From the NCBI GenBank assembly GCA_964545715.1, contig CAZJHX010000020.1:1-64000 (forward strand): a stretch of DNA of 64,000 nt, in the 5' to 3' direction. Shown piece after piece: positions 1 through 8,721 of this stretch (position 1 is the first letter of the stretch; every line of letters begins with the position of its first letter). The position numbers and the translations under genes are program-made. The notes under the pieces were generated by a model. It did not search any database. It was given only the letters and a program-made list of their open reading frames with translations, and was not told the origin of the DNA. The stretch comes from CAZJHX01 sp964545715 (GTDB taxonomy: Bacteria > Myxococcota_A > UBA9042 > GCA-2863065).

Positions 1-1101
1 GGCGACGGGGAGAGCGACGAGGCGCTGGGCGAGACCACCTGCGGCCAGGGCGTCTGTGCGCATACGGTCGCCAACTGCGTCAACGGCGTGGCGCAGTTCT
101 GCAACCCGTACGAGGGCAGCGGCGACGAGATCTGCGACGGCAAGGACAACGACTGCGACGGGCAGACCGACGAGGGGCTGGGCGCCACTACCTGCGGCAA
201 GGGCGCGTGTGTGCATACCGTCGAAAACTGCGTGGCGGGCAAGATCCAGAACTGCGATCCGTTTCTGGGCAGCGCGGTGGAGGCCTGCGACGGGCTGGAC
301 AATGACTGCGACGGGCTCACCGACGAAGAGCTGGGCACGACTACCTGCGGGCAGGGGCCGTGCGCGCATACGGTGGTCAACTGCCTCAATGGCGCCGTTC
401 AGCCGTGCGATGCGCTGGAGGGCGCCGCCACCGAGATATGCGACGGCAAGGACAACGACTGCGATGGCGGCGTGGACGAGGACCTGGGCCTGACGACCTG
501 CGGCAAGGGCAGCTGCGAGCACACCGTGGCCAACTGCAGTGGCGGCTCGCCGCAGTTCTGCAACCCGTTCGAGGGAGCGGAAACCGATGTCTGCGACGGC
601 AAGGACAACGACTGCGACGGTGACACAGACGAGGAGCTGGGCGAGACCGCGTGCGGCAAAGGGGCGTGTGAGCACACCCAGCAAAACTGTGTCGGCGGCC
701 AGCCCCAGCTGTGTGATCCGCTGGTCGGCGCGGGTGAAGAGACGTGCGACTCTGTGGATAACGACTGCGACGGCGGCACCGACGAAGAGCTGGGGGCCAC
801 GACCTGTGGCCTTGGCGTGTGCGTGCACACCATCGAAAACTGCGTGGCGGGCGAGAGCCAGCTCTGCGACCCGCTCAAGGGCAGCAGTCTCGAGCTGTGC
901 GACGGCGCGGACAACGACTGCGACGGCGAAACCGACGAGGAGCTGGGCTTCATCACCTGCGGCCTGGGCGTGTGCGAGCACACGGTGAAGAGCTGCAAAA
1001 GCGGGACCCCGGCCAGCTGCGACCCTTTGAAGGGCAGCGCCACGGAGATCTGCGACGAGATCGACAACGACTGTGACGGCGAGGTGGACGAGGACTCGGT
1101 G
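1..1101 (+). repeat. Tandem 51-codon MopE-type repeat array
   Basis: Seven complete and one partial copy of a unit of about 153 bases encode the CDGxDNDCDGxxDE plus TCGxGxCxHTxxNC pattern. Copies differ in many codons, so the array is old or under purifying selection rather than freshly duplicated. Confidence 0.85.
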
Positions 1102-1611
1102 TGCTTCGTCTTTGACGACGACTTTGAAGACGGCGTCAGCGACTGGGTAAACGTGCACGGCAACAACGCCGAGAGCGGCGGCGGTTTGAAGGGCAGCAAC
1201 TACTCCGTCCACGTCAGCCCGTCTGCGGTCGTCGACACCGGCATGGCGCCCAACAGCAAGGTCTTCATTCGCACCAACGTCACGGTTCACGCCAAGGGCG
1301 CCGGGCTGACGATGAAGCGTAACGGCGACGAGTTCTGCGGCTTCTTCATCTGGTCGCAGGCCTCGCTGTGGCTTGCGGCTCACCAGCCGGAGGAGACCAG
1401 CATGGGCGACATCGCGCCGTTCACCTACAACGTGAAGGTGCTGATGGAGGCCGAGCTGGACGGCACGAACCTCAAGGTGTGGTTGGACGGCAAGCAGGTC
1501 TTCAACGGCGCCCATCCGCCATGCGGTTTTACGGGCACGGGCGAGGTCGGTACCCTGCACCACAACGGCAGCGACTCCACCTTCCACGACTTCCATGTGG
1601 AGTGGGAGTAG
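1..1611 (+). CDS. MopE-type Cys-rich repeat surface protein with C-terminal jelly-roll domain (5' partial)
   Basis: The frame is open from base 1, so the start and any signal peptide lie outside the window. Eight acidic Cys motifs of the form CDGxDNDCDGxxDE are visible (the first only partly), 51 residues apart, each followed by TCGxGxCxHTxxNC. This is the MopE-type 'putative metal-binding motif' known from secreted proteins of Myxococcota; its Asp/Asn-rich loop resembles a Ca2+ loop. From base 1111 a different domain begins (DDDFEDGVSDW...), beta-rich and lacking the Cys repeat, similar in layout to LamG/DUF1080-type jelly rolls that often bind carbohydrate. No catalytic motif is visible. 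Inferred role: exported, disulfide-stabilised, metal-binding and possibly glycan-binding surface protein. The next gene starts 43 bases downstream with its own ribosome binding site. Confidence 0.85.
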   Translation, partial: GDGESDEALGETTCGQGVCAHTVANCVNGVAQFCNPYEGSGDEICDGKDNDCDGQTDEGLGATTCGKGACVHTVENCVAGKIQNCDPFLGSAVEACDGLDNDCDGLTDEELGTTTCGQGPCAHTVVNCLNGAVQPCDALEGAATEICDGKDNDCDGGVDEDLGLTTCGKGSCEHTVANCSGGSPQFCNPFEGAETDVCDGKDNDCDGDTDEELGETACGKGACEHTQQNCVGGQPQLCDPLVGAGEETCDSVDNDCDGGTDEELGATTCGLGVCVHTIENCVAGESQLCDPLKGSSLELCDGADNDCDGETDEELGFITCGLGVCEHTVKSCKSGTPASCDPLKGSATEICDEIDNDCDGEVDEDSVCFVFDDDFEDGVSDWVNVHGNNAESGGGLKGSNYSVHVSPSAVVDTGMAPNSKVFIRTNVTVHAKGAGLTMKRNGDEFCGFFIWSQASLWLAAHQPEETSMGDIAPFTYNVKVLMEAELDGTNLKVWLDGKQVFNGAHPPCGFTGTGEVGTLHHNGSDSTFHDFHVEWE

Positions 1612-1654
1612 CTGTCGAGGTCTGCGGCATCGCCAGGTAGAGACACGGAGGACC

Positions 1655-2494
1655 ATGTTCAAGGGACTGAGGACCGTCGGCTACGACGTGCACGACGTCG
1701 GCGCCGCGCGCGATTGGTACACCGGTGTGCTTGGCTTCGGCCCTTACTTTGACGAGGCGTTCTATGTCGGCTTTGACGTCGGCGGCTACGAGCTGGGACT
1801 GCACCCCGCGGGCGAGAATGGGGGACCGGGCATCGGGGGCGACACCGCCTACTGGGCCGTGGACGACGTGCCGGCGGCCCTCGAGCACCTGGTGGCACAC
1901 GGCGCCACGATCAAAGAGCCGGCCCAGGATGTCGGGGGCGACGTCGTCGTCGCGACAGTGGTCGACCCGTTCGACAACGTGTTCGGCGTGATCCGCAACC
2001 CGCAGTTCGCTCCCTCGATCGTGGCCGCCGCGGCCGGCGATGTCTCCGACCGCACCATCGTCCAGGAGGTGGTGGTCCCGTGTACACCGGCTGACGCCTT
2101 TGCGCTGTGGTCCAGCGGCGAGGGCATGGCTGCGTGGTGGCTGCCGGGCGCCCGAATCGAGCTTCGCCCGGGCGGCTTCTACGAGCTGTACTTCATGACC
2201 GACGCCCCGATTGGCACCCGCGGCAGCGAGGGCTGTCGCGTCCTCAGCTTCATCCCGGGCCGCATGCTCTCATTCACGTGGAACGCTCCGCCGCACCTCG
2301 ACCGCACACGCTCGCGCCACACGTGGGTCGTCCTCGACTTCCAGTCCGAAGGGCAGGGCACCCGCGTACGCCTCACCCACCTGGGCTGGCCCGCGTCCGA
2401 GTGGGACAGCGAGCCTCAGTGGCCTGAGACCTTCGCCTACTTCGACAAGGCCTGGACCAAGGTGATGGAGCTGTTCGCGGAGCACTTCGAGTAG
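1655..2494 (+). CDS. VOC (glyoxalase-like) - SRPBCC/AHSA1 fusion protein
   Basis: A 279-residue protein with two unrelated domains. Residues 1 to about 120 form a glyoxalase/VOC fold (starts with a VGYDVHDVGAARDWYTGVLG segment and contains the DPFDNVFGVIRNP end motif). Residues from about 138 (IVQEVVVPCTPADAFALW) to the end are an AHSA1-like SRPBCC domain, which usually forms a deep hydrophobic ligand cavity (WWLPGARIELRPGG, HTWVVLDF, THLGW). The ATG at 1655 was chosen because GGAGG lies at 1647-1651 and because it begins the VOC core; an upstream in-frame start adds residues unlike the family. Both halves bind small molecules or metals in other proteins, but no substrate can be named. It is followed by a convergent cNMP-binding gene after 10 bases. 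Confidence 0.85.
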   Translation: MFKGLRTVGYDVHDVGAARDWYTGVLGFGPYFDEAFYVGFDVGGYELGLHPAGENGGPGIGGDTAYWAVDDVPAALEHLVAHGATIKEPAQDVGGDVVVATVVDPFDNVFGVIRNPQFAPSIVAAAAGDVSDRTIVQEVVVPCTPADAFALWSSGEGMAAWWLPGARIELRPGGFYELYFMTDAPIGTRGSEGCRVLSFIPGRMLSFTWNAPPHLDRTRSRHTWVVLDFQSEGQGTRVRLTHLGWPASEWDSEPQWPETFAYFDKAWTKVMELFAEHFE

Positions 2495-2504
2495 GGCCCC
2501 TTGG

Positions 2505-3017
2505 CTACAGATCGATGATCGGCAGCTCCTGTGTCAGCGCCTGCGCGAACTCGTGCGGTGCGACCCGAAACAGCATCTCGTCTGACCGAGCCAGCCGGCG
2601 ACAGACCTCGCGTCCCAGATTCATGATCAACACGGTGAACTGCTCCAGGTTGTGCCCGTACAGCTCCGCCACGTGGGTGTGACTGAGCCGCAGCGCGCGG
2701 GCCGGCCCGGCAGCGCGGATCGACGCCGTCCGCGGCACCATGGCCAGCAGCGCGATCTCTCCGAAACACTCGCCGGGCCCCAGCTGGCAGACCTGTAGTC
2801 GCTCGCCCGTCTCCTGCTGCCTCAGCACGTCGACGTGCCCTGACTCCAGCACGTAGAGTCCGTCCCCGGGCTCACCCTGGCGCACAAAATAGTCGTTGTG
2901 CTCGGCCGCGACAAGCTCGGCGCGCTCCATGAGAAACGCGATGGAGTCCTCGGTTAATGCGCCGAAGATGGACACATTGCCCAGCAGCCTGGCAGCGATG
3001 TCGGGGCTCACTTTCAT
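2505..3017 (-). CDS. Cyclic nucleotide-binding domain protein
   Basis: A 170-residue stand-alone cNMP-binding (CAP_ED) domain. The beta-roll is clear (FVRQGEPGDGLYVLESGHVDVL) and is followed by the phosphate-binding cassette GPGECFGEIALLAMVPRTAS, with the Gly-Glu and Arg-Thr/Ala residues expected for nucleotide binding. No DNA-binding HTH or catalytic domain follows, so it may act as a sensor module or in protein-protein regulation; related stand-alone domains are common in myxobacteria. The start is the ATG at 3017; a GTG five codons upstream is the alternative. It faces the VOC-SRPBCC gene tail to tail and shares its strand with the lipoprotein gene upstream at 3060-3752. Confidence 0.85.
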   Translation of the reverse strand: MKVSPDIAARLLGNVSIFGALTEDSIAFLMERAELVAAEHNDYFVRQGEPGDGLYVLESGHVDVLRQQETGERLQVCQLGPGECFGEIALLAMVPRTASIRAAGPARALRLSHTHVAELYGHNLEQFTVLIMNLGREVCRRLARSDEMLFRVAPHEFAQALTQELPIIDL

Positions 3018-3059
3018 AAGCCCACAATACACGCTTTCAGCCGGAGGTCGGCCGGTGAA

Positions 3060-3752
3060 TCAGTCGAGCGGGGGCGGGTTGCAGTTGGCGGTATCGACGA
3101 TGCATGTGCCCTCGTAGCAGCGCGGCTTGCCGGGCGCGGCGTCGCAGATCTCCTCCTGGGAGTCCACGCAATCGTCGGACCAGAACACGTCCAGATAGAC
3201 CTGGGCGCTGTCCGCCGCTGACAGGTTGATGCCGTTGCCGCTGCCGTAGCCGAGCGTGGGGGAGCACCCGCAGTGGTCCGAGCCACCGACCCGCGTGCAG
3301 TCCGCGTCCTCCTCACAGGCGCGGTTGGCCGTCACGTATTGTTTGAAGAGGTCGGCGACGTTATCGCAGCGCAGCTCTTCCTCCGGCTCGACCGGCTGCT
3401 CGGGCTCCGGCTGTTGCGGCTCCGGACGCATCTGTGGTGGCTCGGTGCGACAGTAATCAGCCAGATTGTCCAGCCGAGCGCCGGGCGCGACATAGCGGCA
3501 TCCGTGCTCGCAGACGACCTCCTCCTTGATTGGGCAGACCGGGTCGGCTGAGTCGCACGCTGTCGGGATCTCGCCCAGCGCCAGCTGCGTCGCGACGCCG
3601 TCCTGGCAGGTCTGGTCGCCAAAACACTCCAATTGGCACTGCAGGTCGCCGTTCCCACCGGTCTCCTCACCGCCACGCTGTGCGGCAGGACCGCAGGCGC
3701 TCATCGTCATGGCCAAACTCATCAAGATTGTCGTTGTGTGCTTCGTTGTCAT
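3060..3752 (-). CDS. Cys-rich putative lipoprotein
   Basis: A 230-residue exported protein. The ATG at 3752 is preceded by GGAGGAG at good spacing and begins a signal peptide (MTTKHTTTILMSLAMTMSAC) that ends in a lipobox-like MSAC, so lipidation after residue 19 is likely. The mature part contains two Cys-rich segments separated by a Pro/Glu/Gln linker (around PEPQQPEPEQPVEPEEE). The second segment has a pattern of Cys pairs (CEEDADC, CGCSP, CYEGTC) like the small disulfide domains found in many secreted proteins of Myxococcota. No enzymatic motif is visible and the function is unknown. An upstream in-frame start would add an Arg-rich stretch before the signal peptide and was rejected. Confidence 0.8.
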   Translation of the reverse strand: MTTKHTTTILMSLAMTMSACGPAAQRGGEETGGNGDLQCQLECFGDQTCQDGVATQLALGEIPTACDSADPVCPIKEEVVCEHGCRYVAPGARLDNLADYCRTEPPQMRPEPQQPEPEQPVEPEEELRCDNVADLFKQYVTANRACEEDADCTRVGGSDHCGCSPTLGYGSGNGINLSAADSAQVYLDVFWSDDCVDSQEEICDAAPGKPRCYEGTCIVDTANCNPPPLD

Positions 3753-3865
3753 GGGGCTCCTCCTTCGATGCCCCATCCCGCGTCAACGCAGGGAGCAAGG
3801 GAGGTGCCAACCGTGGCTTGAGCGGATCGCGGCCGCGCACGCCGCTGTTTTTCGCCAAGTGGACA

Positions 3866-3940
3866 CTCCACGCAACATGTGGAGAGTTTCTACACGGTGG
3901 GTGCGTTGTGCGACGAGGACGATCCGTGCGGATCCCGCAC
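3866..3940 (-). terminator. Two hairpins downstream of the aminotransferase operon
   Basis: The 195-base gap between the lipoprotein start and the aminotransferase stop holds two inverted repeats: GTGCGG-ATC-CCGCAC at 3926-3940 and CTCCAC-N7-GTGGAG at 3866-3884. Neither has a T run in the minus direction, so intrinsic termination is doubtful. They are the only secondary-structure signals seen here. The remainder of the gap must also hold the lipoprotein promoter, but no convincing -10/-35 pair was found. Confidence 0.25.
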
Positions 3941-3947
3941 CGCCTGG

Positions 3948-5309
3948 TTAGCGGCCCAGCTCCACCATGCAGGCTTCCAGGATCTCCAGGCCCTTGTCGA
4001 CGTCGTACTCGTCGATGACCAGGGGGGGCGCGATCCGGATCACGCTCGCACCGCAGGACAGCAGCAGCAGGCCGCGACGGAAGGCCAGCTGAGACAGCTC
4101 GACCACGAAGTCCTTGGCGGGCACCTTTGTGGCGCGGTCCTCCACAAACTCGACGCCGATATACAGGCCGGTGCCGCGGACATCGCCGATGCACTCGTGC
4201 CTCTCCTGCAATGCCCGGAGGCCGTCCATGAGGCGCTTGCCCATGTCGCGGGTGTTGGCCAGCAGCTGACTCTCTACGATGTCCAGCGTCGCCAACGCCG
4301 CGGCGCACGCCACCGGGTTGCCGCCATACGTGGAGCCGTGGGAGCCGGCCGCCCACTTCATGACGGACTCTTTGGCCACGATGGCGCCGATCGGCATGCC
4401 GGAGCCCAGGCCCTTGGCGGTACACAGCACGTCCGGCTCGATACCGTAATAATCGGCCGCCCACATGTGCCCGGTGCGACCGACCCCGGTCTGGATCTCG
4501 TCGAACACCAGCAGGATGCCGTGCTCGTCACACAGCGCGCGCAGCCCCTCCAGAAACGATTTTGGCGGCAGCACATAGCCACCCTCACCCAGCATCGGCT
4601 CGATGAAGATCGCCGCCACATCCTCGGGCGAGACGTGGCGGTGGAACAGGTCCTGGATCTCGTCCAGCACGAAGCTGCCGACTTCACGACCGCCGGTGTG
4701 CAGGCGGTACGCGTTGGGGTACGGCACATGGTGTATGCCGGGTAGCATGGGGCCGAACGTGGCGCGCTGCTTGACCTTGCTGGAGGTCAGGCTCATCGCC
4801 CCATAGCTGCGACCATGGAAGGCGCCCTCAAAGGCGATCAGGCTGGACCGGCGGGTGGAGTTGCGCGCCAGCTTGATCGCGCCCTCGACCGCCTCGGTCC
4901 CCGAGTTGGTCAGAAACACGCGCTTCTTGCTGTTGCCGGGCGCGCAGTGCGCCAGCCGCTCGGACAGCGTCGCCATCGTGTCGTAGTAGAAGTCGGTGCC
5001 ACAGATGTGAAAGAACCGCTCCGACGCGTCCTGCACCGCCTTGACGACCCGCGGATGGGCGTATCCGGTCGATGCCACGGCGATCCCCGCCATGAAGTCC
5101 AGATAGCGGTTGCCGTCCGGGTCCTCGATCACGGCGCCCTCGCCGCGCTGGACGACCAGCGGATACTCCTTGATGTAGGAGGTGGACGTGTAGCGACGGT
5201 CGAGGTCGATCACCTCTTTGGCGGCCGGTCCGGGCGGGTCCACGACGATCCGCGGATACTCGCCTGCGAATGGCCGCCCGTCGCGGCCGCTGATGTGCTT
5301 TGCTGTCAT
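3948..5309 (-). CDS. Class III aminotransferase (ornithine/4-aminobutyrate type)
   Basis: A 453-residue PLP-dependent fold-type I aminotransferase of class III. Visible signatures are TNSGTEAVEGAIKLAR (cofactor phosphate region), the Asp of VFDEIQTGVGRTG (pairs with the pyridine nitrogen) and the Schiff-base Lys, K299, in CTAKGLGSGMP; HGSTYGGNP follows. The N-terminal extension and the SYIKEYPLVVQRGEG start are like bacterial and archaeal ornithine or 4-aminobutyrate omega-aminotransferases. The gene begins 6 bases after the aldehyde dehydrogenase stop and its GAGGAG ribosome site lies in the end of that gene, so translation is probably coupled. Transfer of an omega-amino group would give a semialdehyde, the substrate type of the neighbouring dehydrogenase. 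The amino acid used cannot be fixed from sequence. Confidence 0.9.
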   Translation of the reverse strand: MTAKHISGRDGRPFAGEYPRIVVDPPGPAAKEVIDLDRRYTSTSYIKEYPLVVQRGEGAVIEDPDGNRYLDFMAGIAVASTGYAHPRVVKAVQDASERFFHICGTDFYYDTMATLSERLAHCAPGNSKKRVFLTNSGTEAVEGAIKLARNSTRRSSLIAFEGAFHGRSYGAMSLTSSKVKQRATFGPMLPGIHHVPYPNAYRLHTGGREVGSFVLDEIQDLFHRHVSPEDVAAIFIEPMLGEGGYVLPPKSFLEGLRALCDEHGILLVFDEIQTGVGRTGHMWAADYYGIEPDVLCTAKGLGSGMPIGAIVAKESVMKWAAGSHGSTYGGNPVACAAALATLDIVESQLLANTRDMGKRLMDGLRALQERHECIGDVRGTGLYIGVEFVEDRATKVPAKDFVVELSQLAFRRGLLLLSCGASVIRIAPPLVIDEYDVDKGLEILEACMVELGR

Positions 5310-5315
5310 GGCGCT

Positions 5316-6899
5316 CTACTCCTCGATGACCGTGCGGCACTGCTCGCGCATGAACTGGGCCACGTAGTACGGGCCACACCCGCCCTTGCCGCTGCCGCCC
5401 GAGCCTTTCCAGCCGGTGAAAGGCTGGGCTCCGGGCCACGCGCCGGTGGTCGCGCCGCTGCGCTTGTTGGCGTAACACACGCCGGACTCCACCTCGTCAA
5501 AGAACTGCTGCACCTCTTCGGGGCGACCGCTGAAGATGCCGGCCGTCAACCCGTACTGAGCCTTGTTGCTCTCCTCGATCGCCTGGTCGAGGCTGCTGAC
5601 CACGCCGACAGCCAGGAAGGGCACAAAGAACTCCTCCATGAACAGCGTGCTGCCCAGCGGCGCCTTCACGACGGTCGGGGCCACGTACCAGCCCTTGGCG
5701 AGATCGCCCTCGTCCAGGCGATGGCCGCCCACCAGCACCTCGCCCTCCTCGTGCGCTTGCGCGACAGCCCGCTCGTAGGTCTTGACCGACCGCTCGTTGA
5801 TGACGGGGCCGAAATAGACGTCCGGCTTGCTCACGTCACCGATACTGATCGCGGCCGTGCGCTCCAGCAGCTTGGCGATGAAGGCGTCCGCCACGTCCTC
5901 GTGGACATACACGCGCGAGCAGGCGCTGCACTTCTGGTTTTGCAGGCCCCAGGCCGACTTCATGACGCCCTCCGACGCGGCGTCCAAGTCAGCGGTGTCC
6001 ATCACGATCGCCGGGTTCTTGCCGCCCAGCTCCATCAGGCACGGCTTGACCCAGGCCTGGCTGAGGCCGTGGAAGATCCGCATGCCCACGTCCTTCGAGC
6101 CCGTGAAGACGACGCCGTCGATGCCCGGGTGAAGCGTGAGCGAGTCCCCCACCTCCGAGCCACGCCCGGTAAGAAACTGGAAGACCGAGGCCGGGACGCC
6201 CGCGTCGCGATAGACCTCGTAGACCTTGATGCCGGTCCATGGCGTGTCCGACGCCGGCTTGTAGATCACCGCGTTTCCGGCCACGAGCGCGGCGGAGGAC
6301 ATGCCGAACGACAGCGCCGCCGGGAAGTTGAACGGCGCCACGCATGCGAACACCCCATACGGGCGCAGCACATCGGTGTTGGTCTCAACCGCTGTGATGC
6401 TGTTCATCTGTTGGACGACCCCGTTCGCGGCTTCCAGCTGCTGGCAGTAGTAGTCGATGAGAGCCGCGGACTCCTCGGCGTCGCCGATCGACTCCATGCG
6501 GTTCTTGCCGACCTCGATGCTCATCAGCGCGGCGATCTCGAACTTGCGCTTGCGGATCAGGCGCGCGGCCTCCCGCAGTACGGCCACGCGCTCCTGCCAC
6601 GGCTTCTTAGCCCACGCCTTTTGACCTGCGCGCGCGGCCGCGACCGCCTGGTCCACGTGCGCGGCCGTCGCGGATTGAAAGCGGCCCAGCACAAACCCGG
6701 CGTCGATCGGCGACGTGTCGACGATGTGAGGCGCATCCACGGTGATCGCCTCGCCGCCGATGTAGATCGGATGCTCCGCGCCCGCCGCCTCGCGCAAGCT
6801 CGCCAGCGCCTCGTCAAAGAGCCGGTGAAACGCGCTCATATCGGCGTTGGTCGTCGTATACGTGATCTTCATGTCTTCGGGTGCGATGTGGTCGGACAC
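5316..6899 (-). CDS. Aldehyde dehydrogenase, 1-pyrroline-5-carboxylate dehydrogenase-like
   Basis: A 527-residue NAD(P)-dependent aldehyde dehydrogenase. The general base E290 is in LMELGGKNPAIVMDTADLD and the catalytic thiol C324 is in NQKCSACSRVYVHED; FTGSKDVGMRI holds the coenzyme-binding loop. The C-terminal ATTGAWPGAQPFTGWKGSG segment is of the kind found in glutamate-gamma-semialdehyde (P5C) dehydrogenases. The GTG at 6899 was chosen because GGAGG precedes it with about 7 bases spacing; the in-frame extension upstream has no such site. With the aminotransferase downstream and the symporter upstream, the likely pathway is import of an amino acid (ornithine, proline or 4-aminobutyrate-like), deamination to a semialdehyde, and oxidation to glutamate or a dicarboxylate. 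Confidence 0.88.
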   Translation of the reverse strand: MSDHIAPEDMKITYTTTNADMSAFHRLFDEALASLREAAGAEHPIYIGGEAITVDAPHIVDTSPIDAGFVLGRFQSATAAHVDQAVAAARAGQKAWAKKPWQERVAVLREAARLIRKRKFEIAALMSIEVGKNRMESIGDAEESAALIDYYCQQLEAANGVVQQMNSITAVETNTDVLRPYGVFACVAPFNFPAALSFGMSSAALVAGNAVIYKPASDTPWTGIKVYEVYRDAGVPASVFQFLTGRGSEVGDSLTLHPGIDGVVFTGSKDVGMRIFHGLSQAWVKPCLMELGGKNPAIVMDTADLDAASEGVMKSAWGLQNQKCSACSRVYVHEDVADAFIAKLLERTAAISIGDVSKPDVYFGPVINERSVKTYERAVAQAHEEGEVLVGGHRLDEGDLAKGWYVAPTVVKAPLGSTLFMEEFFVPFLAVGVVSSLDQAIEESNKAQYGLTAGIFSGRPEEVQQFFDEVESGVCYANKRSGATTGAWPGAQPFTGWKGSGGSGKGGCGPYYVAQFMREQCRTVIEE

Positions 6900-6959
6900 G
6901 GGCTGCCTCCTTTTTACGCCGCGCACACTAGCAACGCGGCCGGCAAAAAGCACGCCCGA

Positions 6960-8387
6960 TCAGCCTCGGTGCAAAGCCCCGACCTCGTCGATCTTCGCCG
7001 CGGTCTCAGGCCTGCCCATACGGCTGCCCAGCCACATAGCGGCCGCGCTTGCCGGCAACGCGAACAGAATCGCGGACAGCGGCGGCAGCCCTTCGGAGAA
7101 TTGCACGACGAGATAGACGCCGGCGCCAACGACCAGCGAGGCGACGCCCCCCGTGCGATTGGCCTTCTTCCACCACAAGCCGGCCACCACCGGGACGAAT
7201 AAGGACGCGCTGAGCACGCCGATAGCCGCCGAGTAGAAGAGCGTCAGCAGCTTCGGAGGCGAGTATGCCAACCACATGGCCAGCAAGCCGACCGTCCAAA
7301 CCACCACCACGTTGATTTTGGCCACGGTCTTTGGATTGGGCTCGTCGCCCAGCACCGGACGCATCAGGTCGTGCGCGATCGCGCTGCTGCAGGCCAGCAA
7401 CAAGGCGTCGGTGGTCGACATCACGGCCGCCAGGACGGCGGCGACGGCCAGGCCTCTGACCAGCGGCGAGAACTGGGTCTCTATGACGCGCAAGAAGATC
7501 TGGTCAGCGTCTTCGACGGCCCCGAACTCCGCCTTGGCAAACGGCACGATCACCATCACGGCCGTCAGAATGACGACGCTGTAGACGACCATCGCCAGGT
7601 TCAGTGACAGGCGGGCGCCGCGCGCGTCTTTTGCGGTGTAGACCCGCATGACGATGTGCGGGATGACCGGGATGGCAGCCGCCCATATCAAGAACGCCCC
7701 CATATCCGTCGCCATCGATCCGGCCCCCACCTGGCCGAGCGCCGGCGCCGCCGTGACGCCTGCGCTGAAGATCTCCGCCGGAGTCCCCGCGCGCGCCAGC
7801 AACAGCCCCGCGGTGCCCAATACGACGGCGACCATAAGCGCGCCCTGCACCACGTCGGTCCACGTGACCGCCAGCATGCCGCCGACAGACACATAGGTGA
7901 CAAACACGATGGTCGACAGCGTCAGCGCCGTCTTGTACTCGATGCCGAGCAGCGCGTGCGCCGTGATCCCCGCCGCTTTCATCTGCGCGACGATGTAGAC
8001 GGTGAAGCTCAATACGATCAGCACCGGTACGCCAAAGCGCACGATCGGGTGCGGGAAGCGCCAGGACAGAAAGTCGGTAATCGTGAACTTGCCGAAGTTG
8101 CGCAGGGGCCGCGCCACCAGAATCGACGCCAGGGGGAAGCCGACCACGGCCCCCGCGAAGAGCGCCAATGTGGCCGGTATCCCGCGCGCGTAGGCCAGCC
8201 CCATGACGCCGATGATCGAGCCGCCGCTGGCCAGCGCGGCCATGATGGCCATCGCGTTGACCCAGGGCCCGATCCGCCGGCCGGCGACCCAGTACTCCTT
8301 GCTGGACGTCAGCACCTTTCGGGAGGCCAGCACCCCGATCGCTACGCAGGCGATCAGGTACAGAACCACGATAACTCGCTCGATCAC
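6960..8387 (-). CDS. Sodium:solute symporter (SSS) family permease
   Basis: A 475-residue inner-membrane protein with about 13 hydrophobic segments. It fits the SSS (PutP/PanF-like) family: SSKEYWVAGRRIGPWVNAMA near the N terminus, GGSIIGVMGLAYARG, and the conserved R-V-x-x-A segment MRVYTAKDARGA. AAVMSTTDALLLACSSA matches the TM8 region that contributes to the second sodium site. The start is the GTG at 8387, which overlaps the TGA of the small membrane gene upstream (GTGA), implying coupled translation. The genes for an aldehyde dehydrogenase and an aminotransferase follow on the same strand, 60 bases away, so its substrate is probably an amino acid used by that pathway. Assignment of proline versus another amino acid is inference from context only. 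Confidence 0.9.
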   Translation of the reverse strand: MIERVIVVLYLIACVAIGVLASRKVLTSSKEYWVAGRRIGPWVNAMAIMAALASGGSIIGVMGLAYARGIPATLALFAGAVVGFPLASILVARPLRNFGKFTITDFLSWRFPHPIVRFGVPVLIVLSFTVYIVAQMKAAGITAHALLGIEYKTALTLSTIVFVTYVSVGGMLAVTWTDVVQGALMVAVVLGTAGLLLARAGTPAEIFSAGVTAAPALGQVGAGSMATDMGAFLIWAAAIPVIPHIVMRVYTAKDARGARLSLNLAMVVYSVVILTAVMVIVPFAKAEFGAVEDADQIFLRVIETQFSPLVRGLAVAAVLAAVMSTTDALLLACSSAIAHDLMRPVLGDEPNPKTVAKINVVVVWTVGLLAMWLAYSPPKLLTLFYSAAIGVLSASLFVPVVAGLWWKKANRTGGVASLVVGAGVYLVVQFSEGLPPLSAILFALPASAAAMWLGSRMGRPETAAKIDEVGALHRG

Positions 8388-8611
8388 GGCTCGCTCCCGT
8401 CCTGGCGCTCCCGTCGCTCGCGCGCGATCCGCACGAGCGCGATGACCGGCGACAGCACCATGAGCGCGGCCATCAGCCAGCCCAGCAGAACCATGCCGCC
8501 GACATCGACTTCACGCGCCCACGGCAGCAGCGACACCACCGCAAAGACGATAACCAGGACGAGGTACACAACGTCGCCCCGCCGCATTGGAAAGAAGCCG
8601 TTCACGCACAT
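8384..8611 (-). CDS. Small two-TM protein preceding the symporter
   Basis: About 75 residues with two hydrophobic segments (VVYLVLVIVFAVVSLLPW and GMVLLGWLMAALMVLSPVIA) and a charged tail (RIARERRERQDG). SSS permeases such as PanF are often preceded by a small membrane protein of this size (YhdT/DUF997 or DUF3311 types); this one is similar in layout, but no family can be proved. Its stop overlaps the symporter start by 4 bases. Two starts are possible: ATG 8611, with GGAG directly against it and a TATCCT box just upstream (possibly a leaderless message), or ATG 8587. It may be a symporter subunit or assembly factor. Confidence 0.65.
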   Translation of the reverse strand: MCVNGFFPMRRGDVVYLVLVIVFAVVSLLPWAREVDVGGMVLLGWLMAALMVLSPVIALVRIARERRERQDGSEP

Positions 8612-8704
8612 CTCCAGTACAGGATATGCGGCGCATTGTGCGGCGTCCGCCCCGGTGGCGCAACACATGGGTCGTGGCCACTGGCAGCGGCGCCTCCAAC
8701 GCTC

Positions 8705-8721
8705 CATAATCGCGACGCATC
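8705..8721 (+). promoter_or_regulatory. Possible -10 box giving a leaderless MDR message
   Basis: CATAAT at 8705-8710 lies 12 bases before the ATG of the oxidoreductase gene, and no Shine-Dalgarno sequence is present in between. If CATAAT is the -10 box the transcript would start within a few bases of the ATG. No clear -35 box was found, so this is tentative. Confidence 0.25.

Noticed and set aside
4815..7202. Long plus-strand open frame of 795 codons opposite the aminotransferase and aldehyde dehydrogenase genes
   Set aside because: It is antisense to two well-supported enzymes, has an Arg/Ala/Gly/His-biased composition typical of shadow frames in GC-rich DNA, and no ribosome site.
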